Shown here: piece after piece, positions 55,922-63,961 of the stretch | How positions within the stretch are numbered: position 1 is the first letter of the stretch | Layout of the letters: each line of letters starts with the position of its first letter | NCBI GenBank assembly: GCA_031732755.1 | Contig: JAVMKI010000045.1 | Coordinates: 55,922-119,921 of the forward strand | Reading direction: 5' to 3' | Origin: Contendibacter sp031732755 | GTDB lineage: Bacteria > Pseudomonadota > Gammaproteobacteria > Competibacterales > Competibacteraceae | Length of the DNA: 64,000 bases | The notes under the pieces: model-generated | The model's input: only the letters and a program-made list of their open reading frames with translations | What the model was told of the DNA's origin: nothing | Databases searched by the model: none | Translations under genes and position numbers: made by a program

Positions 55922-58414
55922 TCATTCCATCAGGCGCTGAAAGAAATTACTCATTCCATCGCCATTACCATCGCTATCGCCATCATCGGCGGGTGGCTTG
56001 GGTCTGGACCGGTGTGGAGCGGCTGGCGCGCACGAGGTTGAGCCGCGCGGTTCGGAGCCGACCAGAAACGGCACGGCTTCACCACGTCGGCATCCTTCGC
56101 TGACCCGCAGACCGCTGCGTGGCTCCACCGAAATTTCCTCGACATCCGCGGGTGGTGGGGTGTCCAGCGGTTCCAGCTTCAACCCCGCCATCAAATCCAT
56201 CCATACCCGCAACGCGCCACTCGCGCCGCTCAGACCGGTCGGCTTGTTATCGTCGCGACCCAACCAGACCACGGTCAGTCGGTCGCCGCTGAAACCGGCG
56301 AACCAGCTATCGCGGTAATCGTCGGTTGTGCCGGTCTTACCCGCGATATTGAGATCGGGCGACAGCTTGCTCTTCATGGCGCTGGCGGTGCCCGCCTTCA
56401 CCACCTGCTGCATACCGTTGGTGACCAGATAAACCGGTCCCGGTTCGACCACCTTGACCACATCCATGGCGTAATGCTGCAACGACTTGCCAGTGGCGTC
56501 GGTCACTTCGCGGATGGCGCGCAAGGGAATGCGGAAACCACCGCTGGCGATGGTGGCGTAAACCTGGGTGATCTCGAAGGGCGACGCGTTCAGCGCGCCC
56601 AACAGCAGCGAGGGGTACGGTTTGAGCGGGTGGCTGAATCCAAGACGCTGGAGCATTTCCACCACCTTGATCACGTCCATATCCAAGCCAACCCGTACCG
56701 CCGGGATGTTGTAGGAACGGGCCAGCGCGTCGCGCAGGGTCACTCGGCCATGATAACGCTTGTCGTAGTTGGCCGGCGCCCAGCGTTTTCCACCGGAGGT
56801 ATAAACCAGCGGGCTGTCGTTCAGCGGAGTCATCAGGGTGTAGCGGTCCGGCTGCTCCAGCGCGGTCAGATAAGTGACTGGCTTGATCAGCGAACCGGCC
56901 AGGCGTTTGGCGTCGAGCGCCCGGTTGAAGCCGACCGTCTTGGGCTCGCGGTCGCCCACCATCGCCAACACCTCGCCGGTCTGGGTGTCGACCACCACCG
57001 CCGCGCCTTGCAGCGGCCGCGCCTTGGGTTGGCTCTTTTCCAGCGTCGGCAAGCTATTGATCAAGGTATTCTCGGCGGTGGCCTGTACCCGAGGGTCCAG
57101 GGTGGTGAACACCCGTAGCCCTTCCGACACCAAATCCTCGGGCTTGTAGTATTGCCGCAACTGGCGCTGCACCAGTTCCAGGAAAGCGGGATAGGCGGTG
57201 ATGCCACTGGCGGCCTTGGGCGTCACGTCCAGTGGCATGGTCTTGGCGACGGCGGCATCCTCGGCGCTGATCAGGTTCTGTTCGACCATGACATCCAGCA
57301 CCAGGGCGCGGCGTTCCAGCGCATTGTCGGGATGTTTGCGCGGGTCGTACAGGGAGGGGCCCTTGATCATGCCCACCAGCAGGGCCAGTTGGTGCAGATC
57401 CAAATCCTCCAGCGCCTTGCCGAAATAGAACTGGCTGGCCAAGCCGAACCCGTGAATCGCCCGACTGCCGTCCTGCCCCAGATAAATGGCGTTGCTGTAG
57501 GCCTCCAGGATGTCGTCCTTGCCATAGCGGGCGTCAATCAGGATCGCCATCAGGATCTCATTGATCTTGCGCTTGATGGAGCGCTCGTTGCTGAGAAACA
57601 GGTTTTTCACCAACTGCTGGGTCAGGGTGCTGCCACCCTGCACCGTGCGCCCGGCGCGTAGATTGACCACCATGGCCCGGAAAATGCCTTTGGGGTTGAT
57701 GCCGGCGTGTTCGAAGAACGAACGGTCCTCGACCGCCAGCAGGGTGTCCACCAGCGCCGGCGGCAATTCCTTCCCATTGAGGAGGATGCGATCCTCATAA
57801 TGGGAGGGATAGATACCGGCGATTTCGGGTGGGTCCAGCCGTAGCAGACCCGGCGCTTCCCGCCCGTCCAGGCTGACGATATCAACCAGGATGTCGCCAG
57901 CGAAGGTCATTCGAATCTTGCGCGCCGGTTCCGCGCCGTCCCAGAAGTTGAAGTCGCGGGTGATCACCTCGAAAACTTCGCCTTGGCGGGCGTAACTACC
58001 CGGTTTGTCCGGCGCGTTCCCGCCACCAGGTGGTGGAACGCAAGTTTCCGGCGTCGGTGGCTTGGACTTGCGTTTGAGGGCCCGCTTGCCGGGCGCGGGG
58101 GGTGGCGCGGCCGGTTCCGCTGGACAGTTTGCGTCGCGGTAACCCAACAGCTTGAGTTCCTGGGCGAAGGCGTCAGCGCTCAGTGGCATCCCGGTGAACA
58201 ATTCCAATGGCCTGGCGTACACCTTGGCGGGCATGGCCCAGCGCTTCTGATCGAATTCAGAACGGATCACTCCATCCAGATACAGCATGTAAAGGCCCAG
58301 GCCCGCCGCGCCCAGCAGCACCCCCCCCAACAATAACGAGAACAGCAGCGAGAACAGCGACCGTAGCAGCGGCAACCGTTTTCTGGAACTGCGCGATGAT
58401 TGAACTTTAGCCAT
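55922..58414 (-). CDS. mrcB: Penicillin-binding protein 1B (bifunctional glycosyltransferase/transpeptidase)
   Basis: The 830-residue class A PBP has an N-terminal membrane anchor and a UB2H-like region, then a GT51 domain with VEDRSFFEHAGI (catalytic Glu about 229) and GGSTLTQQLVKN. The transpeptidase has the S508 nucleophile in AGSLIKP, SYN, and K693-TGT. It polymerises and cross-links peptidoglycan. An unusual basic/proline insertion (GKRALKRKSKPPTPET) lies in the UB2H region, and the tail is aspartate/glycine rich. The start at 58414 begins MAKVQSSRSS. Confidence 0.93.
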   Translation of the reverse strand: MAKVQSSRSSRKRLPLLRSLFSLLFSLLLGGVLLGAAGLGLYMLYLDGVIRSEFDQKRWAMPAKVYARPLELFTGMPLSADAFAQELKLLGYRDANCPAEPAAPPPAPGKRALKRKSKPPTPETCVPPPGGGNAPDKPGSYARQGEVFEVITRDFNFWDGAEPARKIRMTFAGDILVDIVSLDGREAPGLLRLDPPEIAGIYPSHYEDRILLNGKELPPALVDTLLAVEDRSFFEHAGINPKGIFRAMVVNLRAGRTVQGGSTLTQQLVKNLFLSNERSIKRKINEILMAILIDARYGKDDILEAYSNAIYLGQDGSRAIHGFGLASQFYFGKALEDLDLHQLALLVGMIKGPSLYDPRKHPDNALERRALVLDVMVEQNLISAEDAAVAKTMPLDVTPKAASGITAYPAFLELVQRQLRQYYKPEDLVSEGLRVFTTLDPRVQATAENTLINSLPTLEKSQPKARPLQGAAVVVDTQTGEVLAMVGDREPKTVGFNRALDAKRLAGSLIKPVTYLTALEQPDRYTLMTPLNDSPLVYTSGGKRWAPANYDKRYHGRVTLRDALARSYNIPAVRVGLDMDVIKVVEMLQRLGFSHPLKPYPSLLLGALNASPFEITQVYATIASGGFRIPLRAIREVTDATGKSLQHYAMDVVKVVEPGPVYLVTNGMQQVVKAGTASAMKSKLSPDLNIAGKTGTTDDYRDSWFAGFSGDRLTVVWLGRDDNKPTGLSGASGALRVWMDLMAGLKLEPLDTPPPADVEEISVEPRSGLRVSEGCRRGEAVPFLVGSEPRGSTSCAPAAPHRSRPKPPADDGDSDGNGDGMSNFFQRLME

Positions 58415-58516
58415 ACCTGTTCCTGTCCAAACCCGCCATCGCCGGCAACGGGTTTGGCGCGTGGTCATAATTCCGGCTTATCCTACCGCTCTCTCCCCCG
58501 ATCTGGAGTCCGCTGC

Positions 58517-60133
58517 GTGCCATCCACCCACGAACCCTACGATCAGACCGCGTTGATCGCGGCGTTGTTGCAACCGGGACGCTATCCACATCCGGTCGCC
58601 ACCGTCGAACACTTGCAAACCCATATTTCCCATGTCCTGCTGGCTGGCGACTACGCCTACAAAATCAAGAAACCGCTAAATCTGGGGTTTCTGGATTTTA
58701 CCAGTCTGGAGCGGCGGAAATACTACTGTGAGGAAGAACTACGCCTGAATAGCCGGCTGGCTTCGGAAATCTACCTTGATTGTCTACCCATTGGCGGTGA
58801 ACCGGCCAACCCGGTCCTGGGCGGTGGCGGCGTGGCCATCGAATACGCGGTGCGGATGCGTCGTTTCCCCCAAGAGGCGCTGCTGGACCGGATGTTAGCC
58901 GCTGGTCGGCTGGAATCACGCCATCTGGATGCGCTGGCCCGCCGGCTGGCCGAATTCCACCGCGCTATTCCCGCCGCCGGCCCCGCCGCGCCGTTCGGCG
59001 AGCCGGAACGGGTTCGCCAACCGATGCTGGACGATTTCACCTGCACTCGACCACTATTGGCCGATCCCGCCGACCGTGAGATTCTGGCCACCGTGGAGCA
59101 GTGGACCTTGAAGACTTCCGAGCGGCTGCGGCCACGGCTGGCCGAGCGCAAGGCCGACGGCTGGATTCGCGAGGGTCATGGCGACTTGCACCTGGGCAAC
59201 ATGGCGTTGCTCGACGCCGGGCAAGTCGCGATCTTCGACTGCATCGAATTCAACGACGATTTTCGTTGGATCGACGTCATCAGCGATCTGGCTTTTCTCA
59301 TCATGGATCTGTGCTTCCGCGGCGCTGGACCGCTCGCCCAGCGGGTTCTCAACACGTATCTGGAGTACAGCGGCGACTTCGCCGGCGCGGCGCTGCTGTC
59401 CTATTACCAGGTCTATCGGGCGATGGTGCGCGCCAAGGTCAACGCCATTCAGGCCAGCCAGAATGGTATCGCCGTCTCCGCCCGCGAATCCGCGCGCGGG
59501 CTGTGCCGTGCTTATTTGCGCCTGGCGCTGGCGCTGATCCAGGAGCCAACGCCGTTTCTATTGATCACGCATGGCGTTTCCGGTTCCGGTAAATCGCGCC
59601 GAACGGGGCAACTACTGGAAGAATTTCCGGGCGCCATCCGTATCCGCGCCGACGTGGAACGCAAGCGGCTGTTTGGTCTTGGCCCGCTGGACGATAGCGG
59701 TTCCATTCTGGGCGGAGGACTGTACACGCCGGAAGCCAGCGCGCGTACTTATCAGCGTCTGTACGATCTGGCGGACGGGTTGCTCGCCGAGGGCTGTCCA
59801 GTACTGGTGGACGCCACGTTCATGAAACGCGCGCACCGGCAACCGTTCCGCGCGCTGGCCGACCGGCATGGCGTGCCGTTCATCTTGCTCGACTGCGCCG
59901 CCGACCCCGATACGTGCCGGGCGCGGGTCGCGGCGCGTCGGGCGCGGGGCGATGACGCCGCCGAGGCCGATGTCGCGGTGCTGGAGCGGCAGCTCCGATA
60001 TGATGAACCGCCGACCGCGGACGAAAATCCGCTGAGGACGCATGACGACGCGGACGTGGAGCGGTTGCGGGCGGCAATCGCGACGGCTGTCCACGGCGGA
60101 TACGGAAAGGATCGTGGGTCAGTTGCTGGTTGA
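58517..60133 (+). CDS. Fused aminoglycoside-phosphotransferase-like and P-loop kinase protein
   Basis: The 538-residue protein has two parts. The N-terminal ~340 residues resemble an APH-type kinase fold, with VLLAGDYAYKIKKPLNLGF (lysine) and the catalytic block REGHGDLHLGNM (H221, D223) followed by IFDCIEFND. The C-terminal ~180 residues are a nucleoside-kinase-like P-loop domain with HGVSGSGKSRRT (K359). Such fusions are common but uncharacterised. The start is a GTG at 58517 with GGAG eight bases upstream. The longer open frame begins upstream of the divergent mrcB start. No partner is obvious; the PfkB kinase gene follows after 55 bases. Confidence 0.82.
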   Translation: MPSTHEPYDQTALIAALLQPGRYPHPVATVEHLQTHISHVLLAGDYAYKIKKPLNLGFLDFTSLERRKYYCEEELRLNSRLASEIYLDCLPIGGEPANPVLGGGGVAIEYAVRMRRFPQEALLDRMLAAGRLESRHLDALARRLAEFHRAIPAAGPAAPFGEPERVRQPMLDDFTCTRPLLADPADREILATVEQWTLKTSERLRPRLAERKADGWIREGHGDLHLGNMALLDAGQVAIFDCIEFNDDFRWIDVISDLAFLIMDLCFRGAGPLAQRVLNTYLEYSGDFAGAALLSYYQVYRAMVRAKVNAIQASQNGIAVSARESARGLCRAYLRLALALIQEPTPFLLITHGVSGSGKSRRTGQLLEEFPGAIRIRADVERKRLFGLGPLDDSGSILGGGLYTPEASARTYQRLYDLADGLLAEGCPVLVDATFMKRAHRQPFRALADRHGVPFILLDCAADPDTCRARVAARRARGDDAAEADVAVLERQLRYDEPPTADENPLRTHDDADVERLRAAIATAVHGGYGKDRGSVAG

Positions 60134-60188
60134 TGGGACCGCCAGTACGTATCATTCGTTGCTTTGACTATTGGATAACGGGGGCATG

Positions 60189-61178
60189 ATGGCGAAGTAC
60201 GACGTGTACGGGATCGGCAACGCGCTGGTGGATATGGAATATGCGGTGGAAGCCGCTGATCTGGAAGTGCTGGGCCTTGAGAAAGGGGTGATGACCCTGG
60301 TGGACGAGGAATGCCAGTTACGGATGATGGATCATCTGGCCGCGCATCCCCACCAGCGCGGTTCGGGCGGGTCAGCGGCCAATTCGATGATCGCGGTTCG
60401 CCAGTTCGGCGGGAGCAGCTTCTATTCCTGCAAGGTCGCTGGGGACGATCTCGGCCACTTCTACATGAAGGATCTGCTGGAAGGTGGGGTGGACACCAAT
60501 CATCATACCGAGAGAGAACCGGGTCATACCGGCCGGTGCGTGGTGCTGGTTACGCCGGACAGCGACCGCACCCTGTGCACCTTCCTGGGGATCAGCGGCG
60601 AGTTGTCCACGAAGGAACTGGTCGGGGAGGCGTTGCGCGATGCGGCCTACTTTTACATGGAAGGCTATTTGGTGACCTCGGATACGGCCCGTCAGGCGTG
60701 CATCGCGGCCAAACGCATTGCCGAAGAGTCCGGGGTCAAGACCGCTATTTCCCTGTCCGATCCCAACATGGTCCGGCATTTCAAGACGGGGTTGCTGGAG
60801 ATGATCGGCGCGGGCGTGGATCTGTTGTTCGCGAACGAAGACGAGGCCAGGGACATGGCGGGCGCGGCGGATTGGAGTGGCACGGTCGCTTACCTGAAGA
60901 CCGTCAGCCGAGAGTTCGTGATCACTCGGGGCGCCAGGGGCGCGCTGGTTTGGGACGGCCAGACGTTGTTGGATATTGATCCGGTCAAGGTGGAAGCCGT
61001 GGACACGGTTGGCGCGGGAGACATGTTCGCCGGAGCGTTCCTTTACGGTTTGGGCCGAGGCTGGGACCATCGACGCGCTGGGGCGTTGGCTTCCGCCGCT
61101 TCGGCCAAGCTGGTGACCAGTCTGGGGCCGCGCATGGTAGCGGCGGAAACTCGGGCGATTCTGCAAGGCTTTCGGTAG
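60189..61178 (+). CDS. PfkB-family kinase, adenosine kinase-like
   Basis: The 329-residue ribokinase-fold protein has the first PfkB signature GGSAANSMIAVRQFGG and the second AVDTVGAGDMFAGAFLYGLG, with the catalytic base at about D278. The N-terminal DVYGIGNALVDMEY pattern is that of bacterial adenosine kinase-like proteins, which phosphorylate adenosine or ribose-like sugars. The ATG at 60189 has a GGGGG tract four bases upstream; an adjacent ATG (60186) is too close to it. The exact substrate is uncertain. Confidence 0.85.
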   Translation: MAKYDVYGIGNALVDMEYAVEAADLEVLGLEKGVMTLVDEECQLRMMDHLAAHPHQRGSGGSAANSMIAVRQFGGSSFYSCKVAGDDLGHFYMKDLLEGGVDTNHHTEREPGHTGRCVVLVTPDSDRTLCTFLGISGELSTKELVGEALRDAAYFYMEGYLVTSDTARQACIAAKRIAEESGVKTAISLSDPNMVRHFKTGLLEMIGAGVDLLFANEDEARDMAGAADWSGTVAYLKTVSREFVITRGARGALVWDGQTLLDIDPVKVEAVDTVGAGDMFAGAFLYGLGRGWDHRRAGALASAASAKLVTSLGPRMVAAETRAILQGFR

Positions 61179-61202
61179 CGGCGCGCGCCGGGCCATGAAA
61201 TC

Positions 61203-61219
61203 GCTTTCAAATTGAAAGC
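61203..61219. promoter_or_regulatory. Hyphenated palindrome before the AttH-like gene
   Basis: GCTTTCAA-A-TTGAAAGC is an 8-bp perfect inverted repeat with a one-base centre, in the 78-base gap between the kinase and AttH-like genes. It could be an operator or the stem of a weak hairpin; there is no U-tract. Confidence 0.3.
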
Positions 61220-61256
61220 CCAGCGCAAGATCTTGGTCGTTCGGTGAGGGCGACGG

Positions 61257-62450
61257 ATGGACTGGAAGACCATCGGCGTGAAAATCCGGCGCTTTTGGCA
61301 ATGGAGCGGTTTGCTGCTCCTGGGCTTGGGCCTTGCGCTCGCCTTGCTGCTCCCGCGCTCCCCGCAACCCCAGCCGGTCGACGGCGTCGCCGTGAGTTCG
61401 GCTCTGGGCGGAGACGATCACACCGGCTATCAGCGCGCCTATCGGCCCCGACCTTTCCAATTCCCCATCGATCACGGACCGCATCCCGAATTCCGCAACG
61501 AATGGTGGTACGTGACCGGCAACCTGGCCGATGCCACGGGTCGAGCATTCGGTTATCAATTGACGATCTTTCGCATCGCGTTATCGCCAACCGCGCCGCC
61601 GGCGGATTCGCCCTGGCGGGCGAACCAGGTTTACATGGGTCATTTCGCGCTGACCGATGTCGCCGCCAACCGCCATCATCACTTCGAACGCTTTAGCCGG
61701 GGCGCGCTGGAGCTGGCGGGCGCCCGCGCGACGCCGTTTCGGGTCTGGCTGGAAGATTGGGCGCTGGCCGGCGCGGCGTCCGACCTCTTTCCGTTGCGCA
61801 TCCACGCGCGGGAAGACGATCTTACCCTCGATCTGACGCTGGATGCCGGTAAGCCGGTCGTGCCGCAGGGTGACCAGGGATTGAGTCAGAAGAGCGCCGA
61901 ACCCGGTAATGCCTCCTATTACTATTCCTACACCCGGCTGCCGACTCAGGGCACGATCGGCATCGCTGGGCAACACTTTACGGTCAGCGGCGCGAGCTGG
62001 CTGGATCGGGAGTGGAGCACCAGCGCCCTGGGGCCGGATCAGAGCGGTTGGGACTGGTTCGCGTTACAACTGGACGATGGGCGAGACCTGATGTTTTACC
62101 GGCTGCGCCGCAAGGACGGTGGCATGGACTCGTTTAGCAAAGGCGTCCTGGTCGAGGCCGACGGCCAGCCGCGATTGCTGCGCTGGAACGAAGTGAGATT
62201 GCAGCCGCTTGGCGAGTGGGTCAGTCCGCGTACCGGCGACCGCTATCCGTCCGGCTGGCGGTTGCTCGCCGAGAATCTCGATCTGACAGTGACACCGAAG
62301 GTGGCCGATCAGGAAATGCGGCTGACGGTGCGTTACTGGGAAGGGGCCGTCGCGGTCAGTGGACGAACCGGCAACCGGGCGATCAGTGGCCAGGGTTACC
62401 TGGAAATGACCCGGTACGTCCCCCGCCAAACCAATCGCGCGATGTGGTAA
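61257..62450 (+). CDS. AttH/CrtC-like lipocalin-domain protein
   Basis: The 397-residue protein has one N-terminal membrane segment (LLLLGLGLALALLL), then a double-lipocalin fold marked by HPEFRNEWWYVTGNL, VYMGHFALTD, DREWSTSALGPDQSGWDWF and LQLDDGRDLMFYRLR. This family includes carotenoid 1,2-hydratase CrtC and the AttH proteins that often accompany LolCDE-like ABC transporters. No ABC transporter or carotenoid gene is in the window, so it is an orphan here. GAGGG lies upstream of the ATG. Probably periplasm-facing. Confidence 0.85.
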   Translation: MDWKTIGVKIRRFWQWSGLLLLGLGLALALLLPRSPQPQPVDGVAVSSALGGDDHTGYQRAYRPRPFQFPIDHGPHPEFRNEWWYVTGNLADATGRAFGYQLTIFRIALSPTAPPADSPWRANQVYMGHFALTDVAANRHHHFERFSRGALELAGARATPFRVWLEDWALAGAASDLFPLRIHAREDDLTLDLTLDAGKPVVPQGDQGLSQKSAEPGNASYYYSYTRLPTQGTIGIAGQHFTVSGASWLDREWSTSALGPDQSGWDWFALQLDDGRDLMFYRLRRKDGGMDSFSKGVLVEADGQPRLLRWNEVRLQPLGEWVSPRTGDRYPSGWRLLAENLDLTVTPKVADQEMRLTVRYWEGAVAVSGRTGNRAISGQGYLEMTRYVPRQTNRAMW

Positions 62451-62669
62451 CCGGTAGGGCGAGCGCGATTCGTGGGGTTCGGTCCAGCTTCCCAACCAGA
62501 CACGATTGGATTATTCTGAACGCTCAATCGCCGATTCGCCGTCGGACGGGAGCCGCAACTCGAACGGGTTGGAAAGAGGCTGTGGCGTGCTGGCGAAAGG
62601 GGAGTTCGAAACCCCCTTCGGGGTGGAGGATTTTCGAGGCGATCCGACCAAGACCCGATTCGTGTACGT

Positions 62670-62757
62670 GCTGGTGTGGTGGAATGGTATACACACAGGA
62701 CTTAAAATCCTGCGGCCTTGACTGGCCTTGTGGGTTCGAGTCCCACCACCAGCACCA
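62670..62757 (+). tRNA. tRNA-Leu (anticodon TAA)
   Basis: The acceptor arm GCTGGTG (62670-62676) pairs with CACCAGC (62747-62753), followed by an encoded ACCA. The anticodon stem CAGGA/TCCTG encloses the loop CTTAAAA with anticodon TAA at 62703-62705. A long variable arm (GGCC stem) marks a class II tRNA. The T arm is GTGGG-TTCGAGT-CCCAC. It reads UUA. It marks the border with a disordered region to its right. Confidence 0.95.
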
Positions 62758-62836
62758 TATAACCTCTGTCTCTCGTTCCAATCGCTGCCATCCGGTACAG
62801 CGAAATCACGCGGATTTTCAGGGCCGTCGCGAACGA

Positions 62837-62932
62837 TCAAGTCGCCGGTGTCAGATACTCCTCAATGTGGACCACGTCGATCTGTTCGGGTCGTAGGAAG
62901 CGTTCGGCGTATTGCTCATCACGGTTAATCGC
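62837..62932 (-). pseudogene. 3' gene fragment downstream of the tRNA
   Basis: The minus strand encodes AINRDEQYAERFLRPEQ followed by IDVVHIEEYLTPAT and a stop at 62837-62839. The composition looks like real protein, but an in-frame stop sits just upstream (62933-62935) and there is no start codon. I read it as the tail of a lost gene. The family is not recognised. Confidence 0.35.
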
Positions 62933-62980
62933 TCAGCCGGCTTTGGCGGTGTCAGTTGTCACTGTAGTGCAGGTTTCGAC

Positions 62981-63036
62981 GGCGCTCGCGCCGACGAACG
63001 ACCAAGCTCACCCGACTTACGAAGTAAGTTCGGGTG
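62981..63036. repeat. Two hairpins in the gap right of tRNA-Leu
   Basis: GGCGC-TC-GCGCC (62981-62992) is a short perfect hairpin. CACCCGACTTAC (63009-63020) pairs with GTAAGTTCGGGTG (63024-63036) in a 12-bp stem with one bulged base and a GAA loop. They lie just downstream of the DUF1508 stop. Apart from these and the fragment above, I see no gene in 62758-63056. Confidence 0.55.
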
Positions 63037-63056
63037 CAGCGCCGGGTAGGCTACGG

Positions 63057-63275
63057 TTAGAGTTCACGAACTGGCGTTGCCTTATTCGTATTCATAACTA
63101 ACTGAACGGTATGAAGGCAATCCTGTTTGTTGTAGTAACTTTCGCCACTGGCGATGATTTCATTGTTACCGCCTCGAAGTCGCCAACGCCATTGTGCCGT
63201 TGGTTCAGGTGGTAGTAGAGATGCTAAACCGGACTGTCTTTCTTGATAAATCTCAAAGTATATGGTGATCTCCAT
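63057..63275 (-). CDS. Small DUF1508 (YegP-like) domain protein
   Basis: The 72-residue product (from the ATG at 63275) carries the DUF1508 pattern: QWRWRLRGGNNEIIASGESY, then YNKQDCLHTVQLV. These domains are small alpha/beta modules of unknown role found singly or in tandem; here there is one. A GTG at 63317 would add 14 residues. The start overlaps an opposite-strand ORF by two bases. The stop lies in CTCTAAC, which resembles but does not match an integron core site. Base use is poorer in GC than the chromosomal genes to the left. Confidence 0.65.
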   Translation of the reverse strand: MEITIYFEIYQERQSGLASLLPPEPTAQWRWRLRGGNNEIIASGESYYNKQDCLHTVQLVMNTNKATPVREL

Positions 63276-63452
63276 GAGTGGATTGATGAATGCAGTTGAG
63301 TTTTGCTTTGAATACACCCACGAAGGAAAAAGTGGACGCTGAATTTCTTTGCGGAATCTTTGGAAGACGCCAGCAAGAAAATGCAGAGCATCAAGGACAG
63401 TCTGATCTTATTGGGACAACTGGAAAAAACTATTCCATATCAACCCGTCTAA
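63274..63452 (+). pseudogene. Frameshifted plus-strand ORF ending in the attC core site
   Basis: From the ATG at 63274 the frame reads MSGLMNAVEFCFEYTHEGKS and stops at 63340-63342. In the next frame the same stretch continues as LNFFAESLEDASKKM, then QSIKDSLILLGQLEKTIPYQ and PV, with the stop at 63450-63452. Both halves look like protein, so one lost or gained base near 63335-63342 has probably split a ~59-residue gene. The stop codon TAA lies inside GTCTAAC, as is common at the end of integron cassettes. Family not recognised. Confidence 0.45.
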
Positions 63453-63548
63453 CGTCTAACGTCCACGATCAGCGCCCCGCGCCACACCGCGAACCTTGAT
63501 GGCACCAAGGCACTTCGTGGCGCGGGGCACTAGGTCGGCGTGTTAGGC
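63447..63548 (+). other. Candidate integron attC site (59-base element)
   Basis: GTCTAAC occurs twice in tandem (63447-63453 and 63454-63460), fitting the RYYYAAC core. GTTAGGC (63542-63548) fits the GTTRRRY core. Between them a perfect 12-bp stem, GCCCCGCGCCAC (63474-63485) with GTGGCGCGGGGC (63517-63528), carries an inner CCTTG/CAAGG stem. The core-to-core length of 95 bases is within the usual 57-141. A plus-strand ORF ends in the left core and a minus-strand ORF ends 14 bases outside the right core, so array orientation is unclear. No integrase gene is in the window. Confidence 0.6.
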
Positions 63549-63562
63549 TTCTGAGTTTGGCA

Positions 63563-63961
63563 TTAAGGTTTGACAGCAGTATTAGACCGTTGGCGTGGCA
63601 GTGGAGGCGTTACGACTGGGCTAATCGGCTGCTGTTGTGGTACAGATGACAATAAATTGGTCGTGACGTGGTCAGCCCATTCATAAAAGCCTGGAAGACC
63701 TATTATAATTCCAAGTAAAGCCAAAAAAACCGTAATCCAAAACCTTCTGCTTTCAGTAACTCTTCTTCCATATTCAATTCCTATTTCGTTTTCTAGGGAT
63801 GGAAGATACTGGCAAAGTTTTTTAAGTGCCGAAAAATCGTCCGAATTAGAAATCTCTATATACTCCTCTAGTCGAGAATGTCTGTTTTGGCGGGTTTGTT
63901 CGGCTTTGTTTCCAATTCTTGTGATTGCGGTTTTAACGTCACCAATGAAGTGGGACCCCAT
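63563..63961 (-). CDS. Hypothetical membrane-anchored protein, possibly cut by window edge
   Basis: From the ATG at 63961 the product is 132 residues, with a charged helical N-terminal part (residues ~1-70). One membrane segment follows (FWITVFLALLGIIIGLPGFY), then a proline/glutamine-rich tail. The frame stays open through the 13 codons to the right edge, so the true start may lie outside. The TAA is 14 bases from the GTTAGGC core of the candidate attC. I recognise no family. AT-rich codon use suggests an acquired gene. Confidence 0.5.
   Translation of the reverse strand: MGSHFIGDVKTAITRIGNKAEQTRQNRHSRLEEYIEISNSDDFSALKKLCQYLPSLENEIGIEYGRRVTESRRFWITVFLALLGIIIGLPGFYEWADHVTTNLLSSVPQQQPISPVVTPPLPRQRSNTAVKP

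Noticed and set aside
62580..62640. A T-arm-like hairpin (GGGGAGTTCGAAACCCC) upstream of tRNA-Leu.
   Set aside because: No acceptor, D or anticodon arms can be built around it, so it is not a tRNA gene or a convincing remnant.
62511..62840. Minus-strand open frames across the tRNA gene (85 and 109 residues).
   Set aside because: They are antisense translations of tRNA-Leu, a well-known source of false proteins with WWDSNPQ- and GGTRTHK-like sequences.
62981..63062. A possible second attC after the DUF1508 stop (CTCTAAC core plus hairpins).
   Set aside because: The core begins with C instead of a purine, no matching GTTRRRY partner is found within 150 bases, and the hairpins do not pair the flanks.
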